From the NCBI GenBank assembly GCA_040218575.1, contig JAVJRE010000006.1, forward strand, positions 186,001 to 250,000: DNA of 64,000 bases, given 5' to 3'. Position numbers and translations under genes: made by a program. This document shows positions 29,476 to 38,085 of the stretch, piece after piece (position 1 is the stretch's first letter; the number at the start of each line of letters is the position of its first letter). The notes below the pieces were generated by a model. It had not been told where the DNA came from, searched no databases, and saw only the letters and a list, made by a program, of their open reading frames with translations. The DNA is from Alphaproteobacteria bacterium. Lineage in GTDB: Bacteria; Pseudomonadota; Alphaproteobacteria; JAVJRE01.

Positions 29476-29713
29476 TCAGCAAGGATGCCGGTTGCAGGGT
29501 GACGACGCCGGCGACCTTTGCCCCGGCGACGGCGCCGGCGCCGAGGATAAACCAGACCACGGCGCCGGGCGCCTGGCGGCCATAAGGGGTCGGCGTACAG
29601 GTGGCATGGCGGCGCATGGCGCGGTTGGCGCCTTCGTCAGCGAACCAGGCGTCATGGCGGGCGGGCCGCATACCAAAGCAGAACATGGATGAAGCCTGAC
29701 CCGTCGCCGCCAT
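29387..29713 (-). CDS. small membrane protein with PT-x-YG-xxx-PG-x-VVW motif
   Basis: A 108-residue protein with CTPTPYGRQAPGAVVW followed by two hydrophobic helices (FILGAGAVAGAKVAGVV and ASLLITSAVAGAALALLI). It shares the Tyr-Gly...Pro-Gly...Val-Val-Trp segment and the following A-x-x-K-x-x-G pattern with the protein at 21719-22297. Its 3-prime end overlaps LysR on the other strand. Function unknown. Confidence 0.5.
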   Translation of the reverse strand: MAATGQASSMFCFGMRPARHDAWFADEGANRAMRRHATCTPTPYGRQAPGAVVWFILGAGAVAGAKVAGVVTLQPASLLITSAVAGAALALLIRLPVYLRRSPRSHRG

Positions 29714-29758
29714 GGTGGCAACGCACGCATGGTCACATCCCGGTCAGCCGCCGTCAGG

Positions 29759-30490
29759 TCAACCGATACGGTGGAGCGACTGGCCGTGGTGGTGCAGCCA
29801 GGCGCGGGCCCAGTCCATGCGCTCGGTCAGGCTGGCGCACAGCCGCCAGAAGCGGTCGGAGTGGTTGGCCTCCACCAGATGGGCGATCTCATGGGCCACC
29901 ACATAATCGAGCACCGGCTCCGGCGCCATGATCAGCCGCCAGCAGAAACTGACCGCCCCGTCACTGGCGCAACTGCCCCAGCGGGTGCGGGTGTCGCGCA
30001 CACTGACCGGACCGACGGCGCGCTGAATGATGGCCGCTTTCTCATAGGCCCGTGCCGCCATTTCGCGCCGCGCCTCGCGCCGCAGCCAGTCATGAACGCG
30101 GCGCGACAAGTGTTCCGGCTGGCCGGTGACCATCAGCCCGTCTTCCTCGCGCCAGACCCCGCCGCGACGGGTGGGACAGTGGCGGATGATCAGCTCGTCG
30201 CCGAGATAGGGCAGGAACGCGCCTGGCGTAAAAGGCAGGTGCGGTTCAACCCGCGACAGGCAGGCGGTGATCCACTGGCGATGCTGGGCGGCGAAGGCCA
30301 GGCCCTCGGCATAGGTGGCGCGACGGGGCAGAACCAGCTCCACGCCCTGACCGTCCAGCCGCATGTTGAGCGAGACGCGTCGCGCCCGGTCGCTGCGCCG
30401 CGCCGGGATCTCGATTGTGGTGCCCGGCACGCGGACAAGCCGCGTCCAGGTCTGGCGGGGGGCGGACGGGCGCTGGCGCAGGAGGCTCAT
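29759..30490 (-). CDS. M48-like metallopeptidase, YgjP/DUF45 family
   Basis: A 243-residue soluble protein with the zinc site HEIAHLVEANHS (H200-E201-x-x-H204 and His210), preceded by TRWGSCASDGAVSFCWRL, the family hallmark. The family is called YgjP/UPF0758-like DUF45 and has no firm substrate; some members sit next to restriction-modification genes, which is not the case here. The start ATG follows a short spacer beside the EamA gene. Length is normal. Confidence 0.88.
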   Translation of the reverse strand: MSLLRQRPSAPRQTWTRLVRVPGTTIEIPARRSDRARRVSLNMRLDGQGVELVLPRRATYAEGLAFAAQHRQWITACLSRVEPHLPFTPGAFLPYLGDELIIRHCPTRRGGVWREEDGLMVTGQPEHLSRRVHDWLRREARREMAARAYEKAAIIQRAVGPVSVRDTRTRWGSCASDGAVSFCWRLIMAPEPVLDYVVAHEIAHLVEANHSDRFWRLCASLTERMDWARAWLHHHGQSLHRIG

Positions 30491-30661
30491 GGCGGCACTA
30501 TCTAACGACGCCGCAGGTCATCGGCAAGTGAGGAACGCGGTGCATTTTCCCCGGTCACTCCGTCGTTGGCGCAACAGTGAAAACGCATCGGCCGCGTCTG
30601 TGCAAAAACCATGTCCGCGCTGGTAATTGTGGTGCGGAGTCCAGCCCACTAGGGTCGGCAA

Positions 30662-31594
30662 ATGACGCAGCCCTCGCCACAACCTGAACCCGTCAAAGCG
30701 TCGCCCCTGGTGGCGCTGGCCTTTCTCGGCGCGCTGGGATTCCTCTGGGGATCCAGCATCAACATCGCCAAGTTCCTGTCACAGGAAGGCGTACCGCCAG
30801 TGGCCTATGTCTTCTGGCAGGCGCTGGGCGCGGCGATTGTCATGGGTGCCATCGTGCGCCTGCGCGGCGAGCGTCTGGTGATGACCGTGCAGCACCTGCG
30901 CTTCTATGCGGTGACCGGGCTGTTCGGCATTGCCATTCCCAACATGAACGCGTTGTTCGTTCTGGGCCATCTGTCGGCCGGAGTGACGGTGTTGATCATC
31001 TCGGTGTCGCCGCTGATGGTCTATGGCTTCACCATGGCGCTGCGGACCGAACGGTTCGACGGGCTCCGGGCGCTTGGCATGCTGCTGGGGTTCGGTGGCG
31101 TTCTGGTGGTGCTGCTGCCGCGCTCCAGCCTGCCGTCGCCGGACCTCATACCGTGGGCGGCCATGGCTCTCATAACGCCGCTTGGTTATGCCATCGCCAA
31201 TACCTATGCCGCTCTGGACCGGCCGACCGCCGGCAATTCCCTGACCCATGGGCTCGGCTATCTGGTGGTCGCCACCTTGCTGATGGGACCGACCATGGTG
31301 GTGACCGATCAGGTGTGGCTGCCGCTGTTCCCGCCAAAGCCGGCGGACCTCGGCCTGCTGCTGCAGATCGCCGCCACGTCCATCGCCACGCTGGTCTGGC
31401 TGGAGCTGGTCCACCGCGCCGGCTCTGTCTATATGAGCCAGGCCGGCTATCTGGTGACGCTGGTGGGCATCGCCTGGGGCATGGTGTTGTGGGGCGAGCG
31501 CCATTCCGCCTGGATCTGGCTGGCCCTGGCGCTGATTTTCGCCGGCATCGCCCTGGTCAATATCGGGTCGTTCCGCCGCCGGCCCCGGGAATGA
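30662..31594 (+). CDS. EamA/DMT family transporter
   Basis: A 310-residue protein with ten predicted membrane helices arranged as two EamA repeats. The first starts ALGFLWGSSINIAKFL and the second contains MALITPLGYAIANTYAAL and GSVYMSQAGYLVTLVGIAWG. These proteins export or import metabolites and amino acids; substrate unknown. It is plus-strand, convergent with the aldolase gene. Confidence 0.9.
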   Translation: MTQPSPQPEPVKASPLVALAFLGALGFLWGSSINIAKFLSQEGVPPVAYVFWQALGAAIVMGAIVRLRGERLVMTVQHLRFYAVTGLFGIAIPNMNALFVLGHLSAGVTVLIISVSPLMVYGFTMALRTERFDGLRALGMLLGFGGVLVVLLPRSSLPSPDLIPWAAMALITPLGYAIANTYAALDRPTAGNSLTHGLGYLVVATLLMGPTMVVTDQVWLPLFPPKPADLGLLLQIAATSIATLVWLELVHRAGSVYMSQAGYLVTLVGIAWGMVLWGERHSAWIWLALALIFAGIALVNIGSFRRRPRE

Positions 31595-31613
31595 CGCGGA
31601 CGGGCGCCGGTGG

Positions 31614-32567
31614 CTAGGCCGCCTGCGGCAGGCTGGACAGGCGGAAGCCCGCCTGCTTGAGGCGATCCTGCAGCGCCGCCACGTCCGCGGCGGACAGCGC
31701 CATGTTGGGCGGCCGGCATGGCAGCCACGCGGTGTCGCCGGACTCTGCCGCCAGAAAGCCCTTGAGCGCCGGAATTACCGGCGGCCCGGCGAAGGCCTTG
31801 CGGGCGGCGGTCAGACGGTCCTGCAGGGCGTCCACCTGTTTGGCATTGCCGTCATGTTGCCAGGCGGTGAAGACGGCGCCGGACAGGGCCGCCGTCACAT
31901 TGACCGTAGCGGAAATGCAGCCGACGGCGCCGGCGCGCAGGCCCTTGAGCAGAAACTCTTCTGACCCCGGCAGCAGGCGGAAGCCTGGATTGTTCTTGAG
32001 CGTCGCCGCCATATTGTCCCAGTCACCGGAGGAATCCTTCATGCCGACCACCGTGTCCGGATAGGCCTTGACCAGACGGGTGACGAGCTCCTGGCTCAGG
32101 GGAAAGCCAACCTGCTGCGGGAAGTTGTAGAGGTAGAGGCGCAGCTTGCTGTCGCCGACCCGCTGGATGGTTTCAGAGAAGGCGGCGAACAGGCCGTCAT
32201 CGGAGACGCCCTTGTAATAGAAGGGCGGCAGCATCAGGCAGCCGGCCGCACCCATCTCCAGGCAGCGGCGGATTAGGCGCACCGCGTCGGGAATGGCGCA
32301 ACTGCCCACACCCGGGATCAGACAATCACCAGGGATGTCGGACTGGCCATAAGCGTCGAGCACCGCCATGCGCTCGTCCACCGACAGGGAATTGGCCTCG
32401 CCCGTGGTGCCGAGCGGCGCCAGGCCGTCACAGCCATTGGCCAGCAGCCAGTGGCCGTGCGCCATGAGGCGCTTGTGATCGATCTCCAGGTCCGCCGTCA
32501 TGGGCGTCAGCGAGGCAGCGAAAACGCCGCTCGGACCGCTCTCCATGAGTTCGCTCTGGCTGGTCAT
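31614..32567 (-). CDS. dihydrodipicolinate synthase family aldolase
   Basis: A 317-residue class I aldolase-fold protein. The Schiff-base lysine is in DTVVGMKDSSGDWD and the substrate loop is PLGTTGEANSLS; YLYNFPQQVGFPL gives the conserved Tyr. The divergence from genuine DapA (no lysine-biosynthesis neighbours, and Arg/Glu pattern differing) suggests another member, such as a keto-sugar acid or hydroxy-oxoacid aldolase. Its ATG has a GGAG site nine bases upstream. Confidence 0.85.
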   Translation of the reverse strand: MTSQSELMESGPSGVFAASLTPMTADLEIDHKRLMAHGHWLLANGCDGLAPLGTTGEANSLSVDERMAVLDAYGQSDIPGDCLIPGVGSCAIPDAVRLIRRCLEMGAAGCLMLPPFYYKGVSDDGLFAAFSETIQRVGDSKLRLYLYNFPQQVGFPLSQELVTRLVKAYPDTVVGMKDSSGDWDNMAATLKNNPGFRLLPGSEEFLLKGLRAGAVGCISATVNVTAALSGAVFTAWQHDGNAKQVDALQDRLTAARKAFAGPPVIPALKGFLAAESGDTAWLPCRPPNMALSAADVAALQDRLKQAGFRLSSLPQAA

Positions 32568-32630
32568 GATGGGCTCTCCTCAGGCAGTTCAAGGGGCGGG
32601 TCAGGGTGTGACGTCTTGGCGACGGGCATT

Positions 32631-33284
32631 TCAGGCACCGCCAGGGCGGCGGCGGCCGGCGGCATTGCGCTTGCCGGGTGGGGCGATGGCGGCGGGATCG
32701 GTGTCCGGCCAGGTGACGATGTGCTCCTCCAGCTCGCCGGAGTCATCCTCCGACACAGTGCGTCCGCGCACCGAAATCCCCGCTGTGTGTATCGTTTCCG
32801 GATCGCCGGAGACAAGTGGGTGCCACCACAGGAGGTCGCCGCCCTCGGCCAGCAGGCGGTAGGCACAGGACCGCGGCAGCCAGGCAATAGAGGCCAGGTT
32901 GCGCCGGGTCAGAGTCATGCAATCCGGCACCAGCCGCCGGCGGTCGGCATAGTCGGTGCAGCGACAGGTCTCTCCATCCAGCAGGCGGCAGGCGACTTCG
33001 GTGAAATCCAGTTCGCCGGTGTCTTCATATTCCAGCTTGTGCAGGCAGCACTTGCCGCAGCCATCGCACAGACTTTCCCACTCGGCCCGGCTCATCTGGC
33101 CAAGGCTCTTGCGCCGCCAGAACGGGACGTCGCCCTGGGCCGGGGCGCTGGCGGCGTCTGCGTCTGCGGCCGGCCTGGCCAGGGCCATGGCCTCGCGCCA
33201 GAGGGATTCGAGCGGCAGTGCCGGCGGCTTGCGCCGGCTGGGGGAAAGCGGCTTGGCCGGACGGGAATTGGTCGGGCGGGTCAT
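32631..33284 (-). CDS. YcgN family cysteine cluster protein
   Basis: A 217-residue protein with the YcgN/UPF0260 cysteine pattern: [18 protein letters not shown], followed by [18 protein letters not shown] and PDCMTLT, and the Trp-Leu-Pro segment [13 protein letters not shown]. The N-terminal 50 residues are low-complexity and probably disordered. The family probably binds a metal or iron-sulfur cluster; function unknown. It is upstream of the aldolase gene on the same strand. Confidence 0.85.
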   Translation of the reverse strand: MTRPTNSRPAKPLSPSRRKPPALPLESLWREAMALARPAADADAASAPAQGDVPFWRRKSLGQMSRAEWESLCDGCGKCCLHKLEYEDTGELDFTEVACRLLDGETCRCTDYADRRRLVPDCMTLTRRNLASIAWLPRSCAYRLLAEGGDLLWWHPLVSGDPETIHTAGISVRGRTVSEDDSGELEEHIVTWPDTDPAAIAPPGKRNAAGRRRPGGA

Positions 33285-33362
33285 GGCCTATCATGAGCCG
33301 GACGGCGCGTTTGAGCCAGCCTCGGCGCAACCGGTCATGTCCGGTTAACCCTATACTCACGG

Positions 33363-34448
33363 ATGGCGGCGCAGTGTGGCGCCATGGACACCCTGTTCAC
33401 GCGCCTTGGCGGGCGTCTCTCCGAACTGGCCCCGGACCTGGCCACAGGCCTGGTCCCTATGGCGGCGCTGTTCGATGCGACGGCGGCACCGCCGGCCGCC
33501 CTGATCGCCCTGCTGGCCATGGTGCTGGAGGCGGGGCTGGGCCGCCGGGTCTGGTTCTTTGCCGCGCTGCCGACGCCGGCCGCCATGCTGCGCGCCACTG
33601 CCGGCAGTCTTGGCCGGCGGCTCGACCGCGAGGGGCGTGGCCGGCGGACGCTGGTCATGCGCGGCCTGATCGTGACCATGCTGGTGGGCGGCGTGGCCGG
33701 CGTCCTGGCCACAGTGATCGCCTTGGCCGGCGGCCGCCTGGCCTATGGCTGGCTGCTGGAGACAGTGGCCCTGGCCAGCCTTGTGGGTCAGCGGGCCAGC
33801 CTGGCCGCCGCGCGGCATGTGCGGCAGGCGGCGCTGGGCGGGCGCGGGCTGGCGCGGGCTTACGCTGCGGTCAGCGGCCGGCCGCCGGCGCGGCGCGATG
33901 ATCATGGCATTCAGCGCGAGGCGGTGGAGGACCTGGCCACCGGCTTTGCCCTGCGCGTGGTTGCGGTGCTGTTCTGGTATCTGCTGCTGGGTCTCGCCGG
34001 CGCGTTTGTTTATGTGGCCGTGCTGGAGACGGTGGCGGCGCTCCGGCGTGGTCCGGGCCCGGCAAAGCTGATCGCGGCGGCGCCGGCGGCGCTGCTGGAG
34101 GCGGTGGCCTTCGTGCCGGCCCGTCTGGCCGGCTTGATCATGGCGCTGGCCAGCCTTTCGGTGCCGACCACCAACCCGTGGCGCGCCTTCAGAGTCCTGG
34201 CACGGGAATCGCACGGCCATTCGTCACGTCTTGCCGGCTGGCCGCTGGCGGCGACGGCCGGGGCGCTTGGCCTGTCACTGGCCGGGCCGTGGCAGACCGC
34301 CACCGCGGCCGGCAAGGAGCCATGGATCGGTCAGGGCGGACGGGCACGGGCGGAGCCGGCGGACCTGCGCCGCGCCGCGTGGCTGTTCGCGGTGTCGTGT
34401 CTGGTGACGGCGGCGCTGGTCGCTGCCACCGGCATGATCGCCGCCTGA
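33363..34448 (+). CDS. CbiB/CobD-like membrane protein with altered motifs
   Basis: A 361-residue, mostly hydrophobic protein that resembles the adenosylcobinamide-phosphate synthase CbiB. Recognisable parts are GRGLARAYAAVSGRPPAR, IQREAVEDLATGFALRVVAV (normally I-E-x-x-x-E-N-x-S-D-G) and GHSSRLAGWPLAATAGALG (normally S-P-N-A-G-W-P). The E-N-x-S-D-G and S-P-N residues are replaced, so normal cobinamide activity is doubtful. A TATACT sequence six bases before the first ATG raises the possibility of a leaderless mRNA; the next ATG is at 33384. Confidence 0.65.
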   Translation: MAAQCGAMDTLFTRLGGRLSELAPDLATGLVPMAALFDATAAPPAALIALLAMVLEAGLGRRVWFFAALPTPAAMLRATAGSLGRRLDREGRGRRTLVMRGLIVTMLVGGVAGVLATVIALAGGRLAYGWLLETVALASLVGQRASLAAARHVRQAALGGRGLARAYAAVSGRPPARRDDHGIQREAVEDLATGFALRVVAVLFWYLLLGLAGAFVYVAVLETVAALRRGPGPAKLIAAAPAALLEAVAFVPARLAGLIMALASLSVPTTNPWRAFRVLARESHGHSSRLAGWPLAATAGALGLSLAGPWQTATAAGKEPWIGQGGRARAEPADLRRAAWLFAVSCLVTAALVAATGMIAA

Positions 34449-34484
34449 GGTCAGGCAGGGACGGTCGGCCCGGGGACGGTCCGC

Positions 34485-35192
34485 TCAGGGAAACAGACGC
34501 AGCGCCTCGCGCAGGGCATCGGCCCCGGCATTGAACGCGCCGCGGCCGGCAAAGATGTCGGCGACGGAGGTCGGCTGGCCGTAGAACTCATCATTGCGCG
34601 ACGGTCGCGGCCGGATCAGCGATCCTTCCAGCGCGCCACCGCCGAACAGGCCGCGCGCCCGGGTGAAGGCATAGACGTCCTTGTCCAGGTTGGCAGTGGT
34701 GGCCGCTTCCAGACCGATGCCGATGGGGCCGACCGCCACACTGACTTCGCCGCCCAGTTTCACTTCGTTGCGGCGCAGCGCGGCCAGCGCTTCTTCCGAC
34801 ATGACCAGCAGGATCACCTCGGCGCTCTGCACACCGGCCTGCAGGCCGATGGAGCCGGAGGCAATCAGATAGAAGGCCGGCAGGCTCCACCCGCCGTCCT
34901 GACGGACCAGCATCACCGCCTCGCCGCCTTCGCCACCCACAATAAAGCCGGCCTTGACCAGTTCCGGCACGATGATAACCGCGCGGGCACGGTCGAGCAG
35001 CGGCCGCATGGATACGAAATCCTCATCCGTATGCAGGGACTGCACGGTGGTCTGGGCGCGATCAACGATCTCCTGAGCCGATGTGGCCAGCGCCGGACGC
35101 GGCGCCAGCAAAGCGGCGGCCAGCAGGACCGCTGTCGCCAGCACGGCCAGGGCATGGCGGTATGTCGCAGGCGATAGGGATCGGAAGGTCAT
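34485..35192 (-). CDS. SYLF (YSC84-like) domain lipoprotein-like secreted protein
   Basis: A 235-residue protein with an N-terminal signal peptide (cleavage likely after PALA) and a SYLF/YSC84 domain: SARAVIIVPELVKAGFIVGGEGGEA region, GGWSLPAFYLIASGSIGLQAG and the C-terminal GALEGSLIRPR. The domain binds lipids in eukaryotes; bacterial members are exported and of unclear role. No lipobox cysteine is present. It is a single gene between the CbiB-like gene and the dehydrogenase gene. Confidence 0.82.
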   Translation of the reverse strand: MTFRSLSPATYRHALAVLATAVLLAAALLAPRPALATSAQEIVDRAQTTVQSLHTDEDFVSMRPLLDRARAVIIVPELVKAGFIVGGEGGEAVMLVRQDGGWSLPAFYLIASGSIGLQAGVQSAEVILLVMSEEALAALRRNEVKLGGEVSVAVGPIGIGLEAATTANLDKDVYAFTRARGLFGGGALEGSLIRPRPSRNDEFYGQPTSVADIFAGRGAFNAGADALREALRLFP

Positions 35193-35316
35193 GGGCGATG
35201 TCTCCTTGCCAGGTCAGGCCGGCCGGAAGGCGCAGCGCTGATCCATTGTCGACCGGCGGCCGGGCCCTATGCAACCGGCCGGCCGCATAAGGCCGGGTGC
35301 AGCCGGTCGAACGCGG

Positions 35317-36327
35317 TCAGTAGCCCTTGCGGCGGTTGACGCGGTTGCGCAGGGGCCGGCCAGCCAGCCAGCGTTCAAGATTGGCGAAGAATATGTCGAG
35401 AGAAAGGTCCATATAGTCGCGCGTATCATCGACGCTTATATGCGGCAGGATGATGAGTCCGGGCGTCGTCCACAGACGCGAGTGGGCGGGCAGCGGCTCC
35501 TGCGGCAGAACGTCGAGGATGGCGCCAGAGAGATGACCGGCGTCCAGCAGATCGGCCAACGCCTCATGGTCCATGATCGGGCCACGACCGACATTGATGA
35601 CACCGGCGCCGGGCGGCAGGGCGGACAGGCAGGCGCGGTCAATCAGGCCACGCGTCTCTTCGGTAAGCGGTGCGGCGATGAAGAGAAAGTCGGCCGCGGG
35701 CAGCATCCGCAACAGATCGGCGGGACGGCCCATCTCATCCACATAGCGGCGCGGCCGGCCCGAGCGGCGCACCCCCAGGACATGCAGGCCCAAGCGTTTG
35801 GCCTCGCGCGCCGCGGCCCCTCCCAGATCGCCGGCGCCGAGGACAAGCACGGTACGGCCGTCAATGCGCGGCCGTCCGGCCCGCTTGTCCCAGACCTTGT
35901 GCTTCTGTTTTTCCAGCAGCCGCGGCAGACCGGCATGAAGCATGAGCAGCGCCATGCTGGCGAACTCCGCCGCCTTCTCCACATGGACACCGGAGGAGTT
36001 GGTCAGCACCGTGTGCCGGGGCAGCCAGGTGAGCGGCGCCAGCTTGTCCACGCCGGCGCTTGTGGAGTGCAGCCAGCGGGCGGCGGGCGCCTGCTGCGCG
36101 AAGTCCGGCGGGTGAGGAATGTCGCCGACGATGATGGCGGCGTCGCTGATGCCTTCGGCCAGTCCGTCACGGCCGACGCTGAAACTCAGATCAAGACGGC
36201 GGGCAAGCGCCGGATACCGCTCGGCGGCACGGTCGAACGACTCAGGCGACGGGTCATCATGGACCGGCCCGCCGTGCGAGCAGGCGGCATGAACGCGGAT
36301 GCGGCCCGTCACGTTATGGCCCGTCAC
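35317..36327 (-). CDS. D-2-hydroxyacid dehydrogenase
   Basis: A 336-residue NAD(P)-dependent reductase of 2-ketoacids. The Rossmann loop is VLVLGAGDLGGAAAREAK; catalytic residues are Arg in INVGRGPIMD, Glu in DVLPQEPLP and His in LILPHIS. The substrate domain starts near the N-terminus and resembles glyoxylate/hydroxypyruvate reductases. Reading starts at GTG; the true start may be a GTG or ATG 15 to 100 bases downstream. The CobS-like gene follows it on the same strand. Confidence 0.85.
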   Translation of the reverse strand: MTGHNVTGRIRVHAACSHGGPVHDDPSPESFDRAAERYPALARRLDLSFSVGRDGLAEGISDAAIIVGDIPHPPDFAQQAPAARWLHSTSAGVDKLAPLTWLPRHTVLTNSSGVHVEKAAEFASMALLMLHAGLPRLLEKQKHKVWDKRAGRPRIDGRTVLVLGAGDLGGAAAREAKRLGLHVLGVRRSGRPRRYVDEMGRPADLLRMLPAADFLFIAAPLTEETRGLIDRACLSALPPGAGVINVGRGPIMDHEALADLLDAGHLSGAILDVLPQEPLPAHSRLWTTPGLIILPHISVDDTRDYMDLSLDIFFANLERWLAGRPLRNRVNRRKGY

Positions 36328-36368
36328 GGCGCGGCGAGATGTATTCCAGACATATCATTGTCTCACGG

Positions 36369-37220
36369 TCAGACAATGGCGGCGCTGACCAGCACCGCCG
36401 CCTCCACCAGCCCGGCAATGGTGGCCAGCACCAGATCGGTGTAGCCGCCCACCGCATTGCGCGCGGCCGCCATAGCCAGCCAGGCGATCAGGGCGGCGGC
36501 GGCCAGCGCCAGCACGCCGCTGAGCGGTCCCAGCATGAGCAGGACGATGGCGCCGCCCAGGATGACGGCAGTGGCGATGACCTCGCGGCCGGGCCGGGCA
36601 TAGCCGGCGGCCAGCGCCGCACCGGCCAGGGACGGGGCCAGGGAGGAGGTGTCGGTCGGCGCGTCGTCGGGCAGCGGCCGCAGGCGCGCGGCAGCAACCG
36701 CCATGGCCGCGCGGCCGGCGGCGACGGCGGCCACCAGCGCCAACAGGCCGATGGGCGCCGGCAAGGTGGCCAGCGCCGCCAGCTTGAGACCAACCACGAA
36801 GAACAAGGCAAGCAGGCCGGCCGGCCCCACGGTTTCGCCCATGGCGGCACGGCGGCTGGTATCGTCATGGCCGGTGGTCCGGGCATGGACGAAACGGGCG
36901 AGGGCGATGTCCGGCTCCGCGCGCACCAGCCAGGCCAGCACGGCGAGACCGACGAGAGCGCTGCCGACCCCGATGAAGCCAAGAATTTCGGCGGTGAGCA
37001 GAGCCAGCCCGGCGAGAAAGCCGACGATCCCGCCGGCCACCGGCCAGGCCCGCAAGCTGCGCAGCCGCACCTCCACCGGCAGGCGCGCCTGGACCTCCGG
37101 CACCGTGGCGGCGCCGACCGGCAGCCGCGTCAGCTGCGCCAGCGCACGCAGAATGTCCTGGCCCCAGCCGCCGTCAGCGGGAGCGTGATAGTCGGGACGA
37201 CCGGACGAGGAGTCGGTCAT
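36369..37220 (-). CDS. CobS-like membrane protein lacking the HEDGLAD motif
   Basis: A 283-residue hydrophobic protein. The N-terminal LTRLPVG and SLRAWPVAGGIVG match adenosylcobinamide-GDP ribazoletransferase (CobS). The central H-E-D-G-L-A-D-x-x-D-G metal motif is missing, replaced by ALARFVHARTTGHDDTSRRA. Near the end GGYTDLVLAT differs from the usual G-G-x-T-G-D-x-L-G-A. A catalytic ribazoletransferase is therefore unlikely. The ATG at 37220 follows the ABC permease stop by 16 bases, so it may be its operon partner. Confidence 0.6.
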   Translation of the reverse strand: MTDSSSGRPDYHAPADGGWGQDILRALAQLTRLPVGAATVPEVQARLPVEVRLRSLRAWPVAGGIVGFLAGLALLTAEILGFIGVGSALVGLAVLAWLVRAEPDIALARFVHARTTGHDDTSRRAAMGETVGPAGLLALFFVVGLKLAALATLPAPIGLLALVAAVAAGRAAMAVAAARLRPLPDDAPTDTSSLAPSLAGAALAAGYARPGREVIATAVILGGAIVLLMLGPLSGVLALAAAALIAWLAMAAARNAVGGYTDLVLATIAGLVEAAVLVSAAIV

Positions 37221-37236
37221 GGCGGATAGCGGGCTC

Positions 37237-38085
37237 CTACTCACCCATTTGCAGCAGGCGGCCACTTCGCCGCGCGCTTTTGAAGCTGGCAGAAAAAGCC
37301 ACGATACCGATAGCAAGATACAGCAGATTGAGAGCCATGGCACCGCCGAGCAGGTCCCAGCGGAAGAGGCCATCGAACATGACCGCGCGCATGCCTTCGA
37401 AGATATAGGCCGGAGGCATGATCCATGCCGCCCACTGCACCCAGCCCGGCATGGCGGCGATGGGGTAGTAGACGGCGCAGAACGGCATGATGCCGAACAT
37501 CATCGCCCAGACGAGAGATTCCGCGCCCAGGCCGAAACGCAGCAGGGCGGCGATGGACAACAGGCCGAAGGACCAGCCGAAAATCACCAGGCCAGTGAAG
37601 AACACCAGCAGCGGCAAGCCAAGGTCGAAGAGGGAGAAGGCAAACAGGGGAATGGCGATCAGCACCGGAATCGACATGCCGATCAGGGTCCGCATCATGG
37701 CAATGGTCATCAGCGCGCCGACCATCTCCCACGGCCGGAGCGGCGCAACGAACAGGTTGCCCAGATTGCGCGACCACATTTCCTCGAGAAAGGAATAGGC
37801 GATCCCCAGTTGCGAGCGTACCAGAATGTCCCACAACAGAACGGCGCCGATCAGGACGCCGGCGGCACCCGCCAGCCAGTCGCTGCTATCGAGAAAATGC
37901 AGGGTAATGAAGCCCCACAGGAGAAGCTGCAGGGTTGGCCAGTAAACCATCTCTATCAGGCGCGGCAGGGAGCCGGTGAGCAGATAGAAATGACGGCGCA
38001 CCATGGCGCCGATCCGGCGCAGGGTAGAGCCGCCGCGCAGTGGCATCGGCAGATGGGCCCGATCGGTGGCGGGCGCGACGGTCAT
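37237..38085 (-). CDS. ABC-2 type transporter permease
   Basis: A 282-residue inner membrane protein with six predicted helices and an ABC2-membrane domain (LRRIGAMVRRHFYLLTGS, then RNLGNLFVAPLRPWEMVGAL, and MPGWVQWAAWIMPPAYIFEGMR). Its start overlaps the ATPase stop as ATGA, so the two form an exporter complex. The family exports drugs, polysaccharides or lipids; nothing here fixes the substrate. The ATG at 38085 was chosen because the longer open frame is antisense-like sequence. Confidence 0.9.
   Translation of the reverse strand: MTVAPATDRAHLPMPLRGGSTLRRIGAMVRRHFYLLTGSLPRLIEMVYWPTLQLLLWGFITLHFLDSSDWLAGAAGVLIGAVLLWDILVRSQLGIAYSFLEEMWSRNLGNLFVAPLRPWEMVGALMTIAMMRTLIGMSIPVLIAIPLFAFSLFDLGLPLLVFFTGLVIFGWSFGLLSIAALLRFGLGAESLVWAMMFGIMPFCAVYYPIAAMPGWVQWAAWIMPPAYIFEGMRAVMFDGLFRWDLLGGAMALNLLYLAIGIVAFSASFKSARRSGRLLQMGE

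Noticed and set aside
31585-31640. Terminator between the EamA and aldolase genes
   Set aside because: GC-rich short inverted sequence is present, but there is no T tract on either strand.
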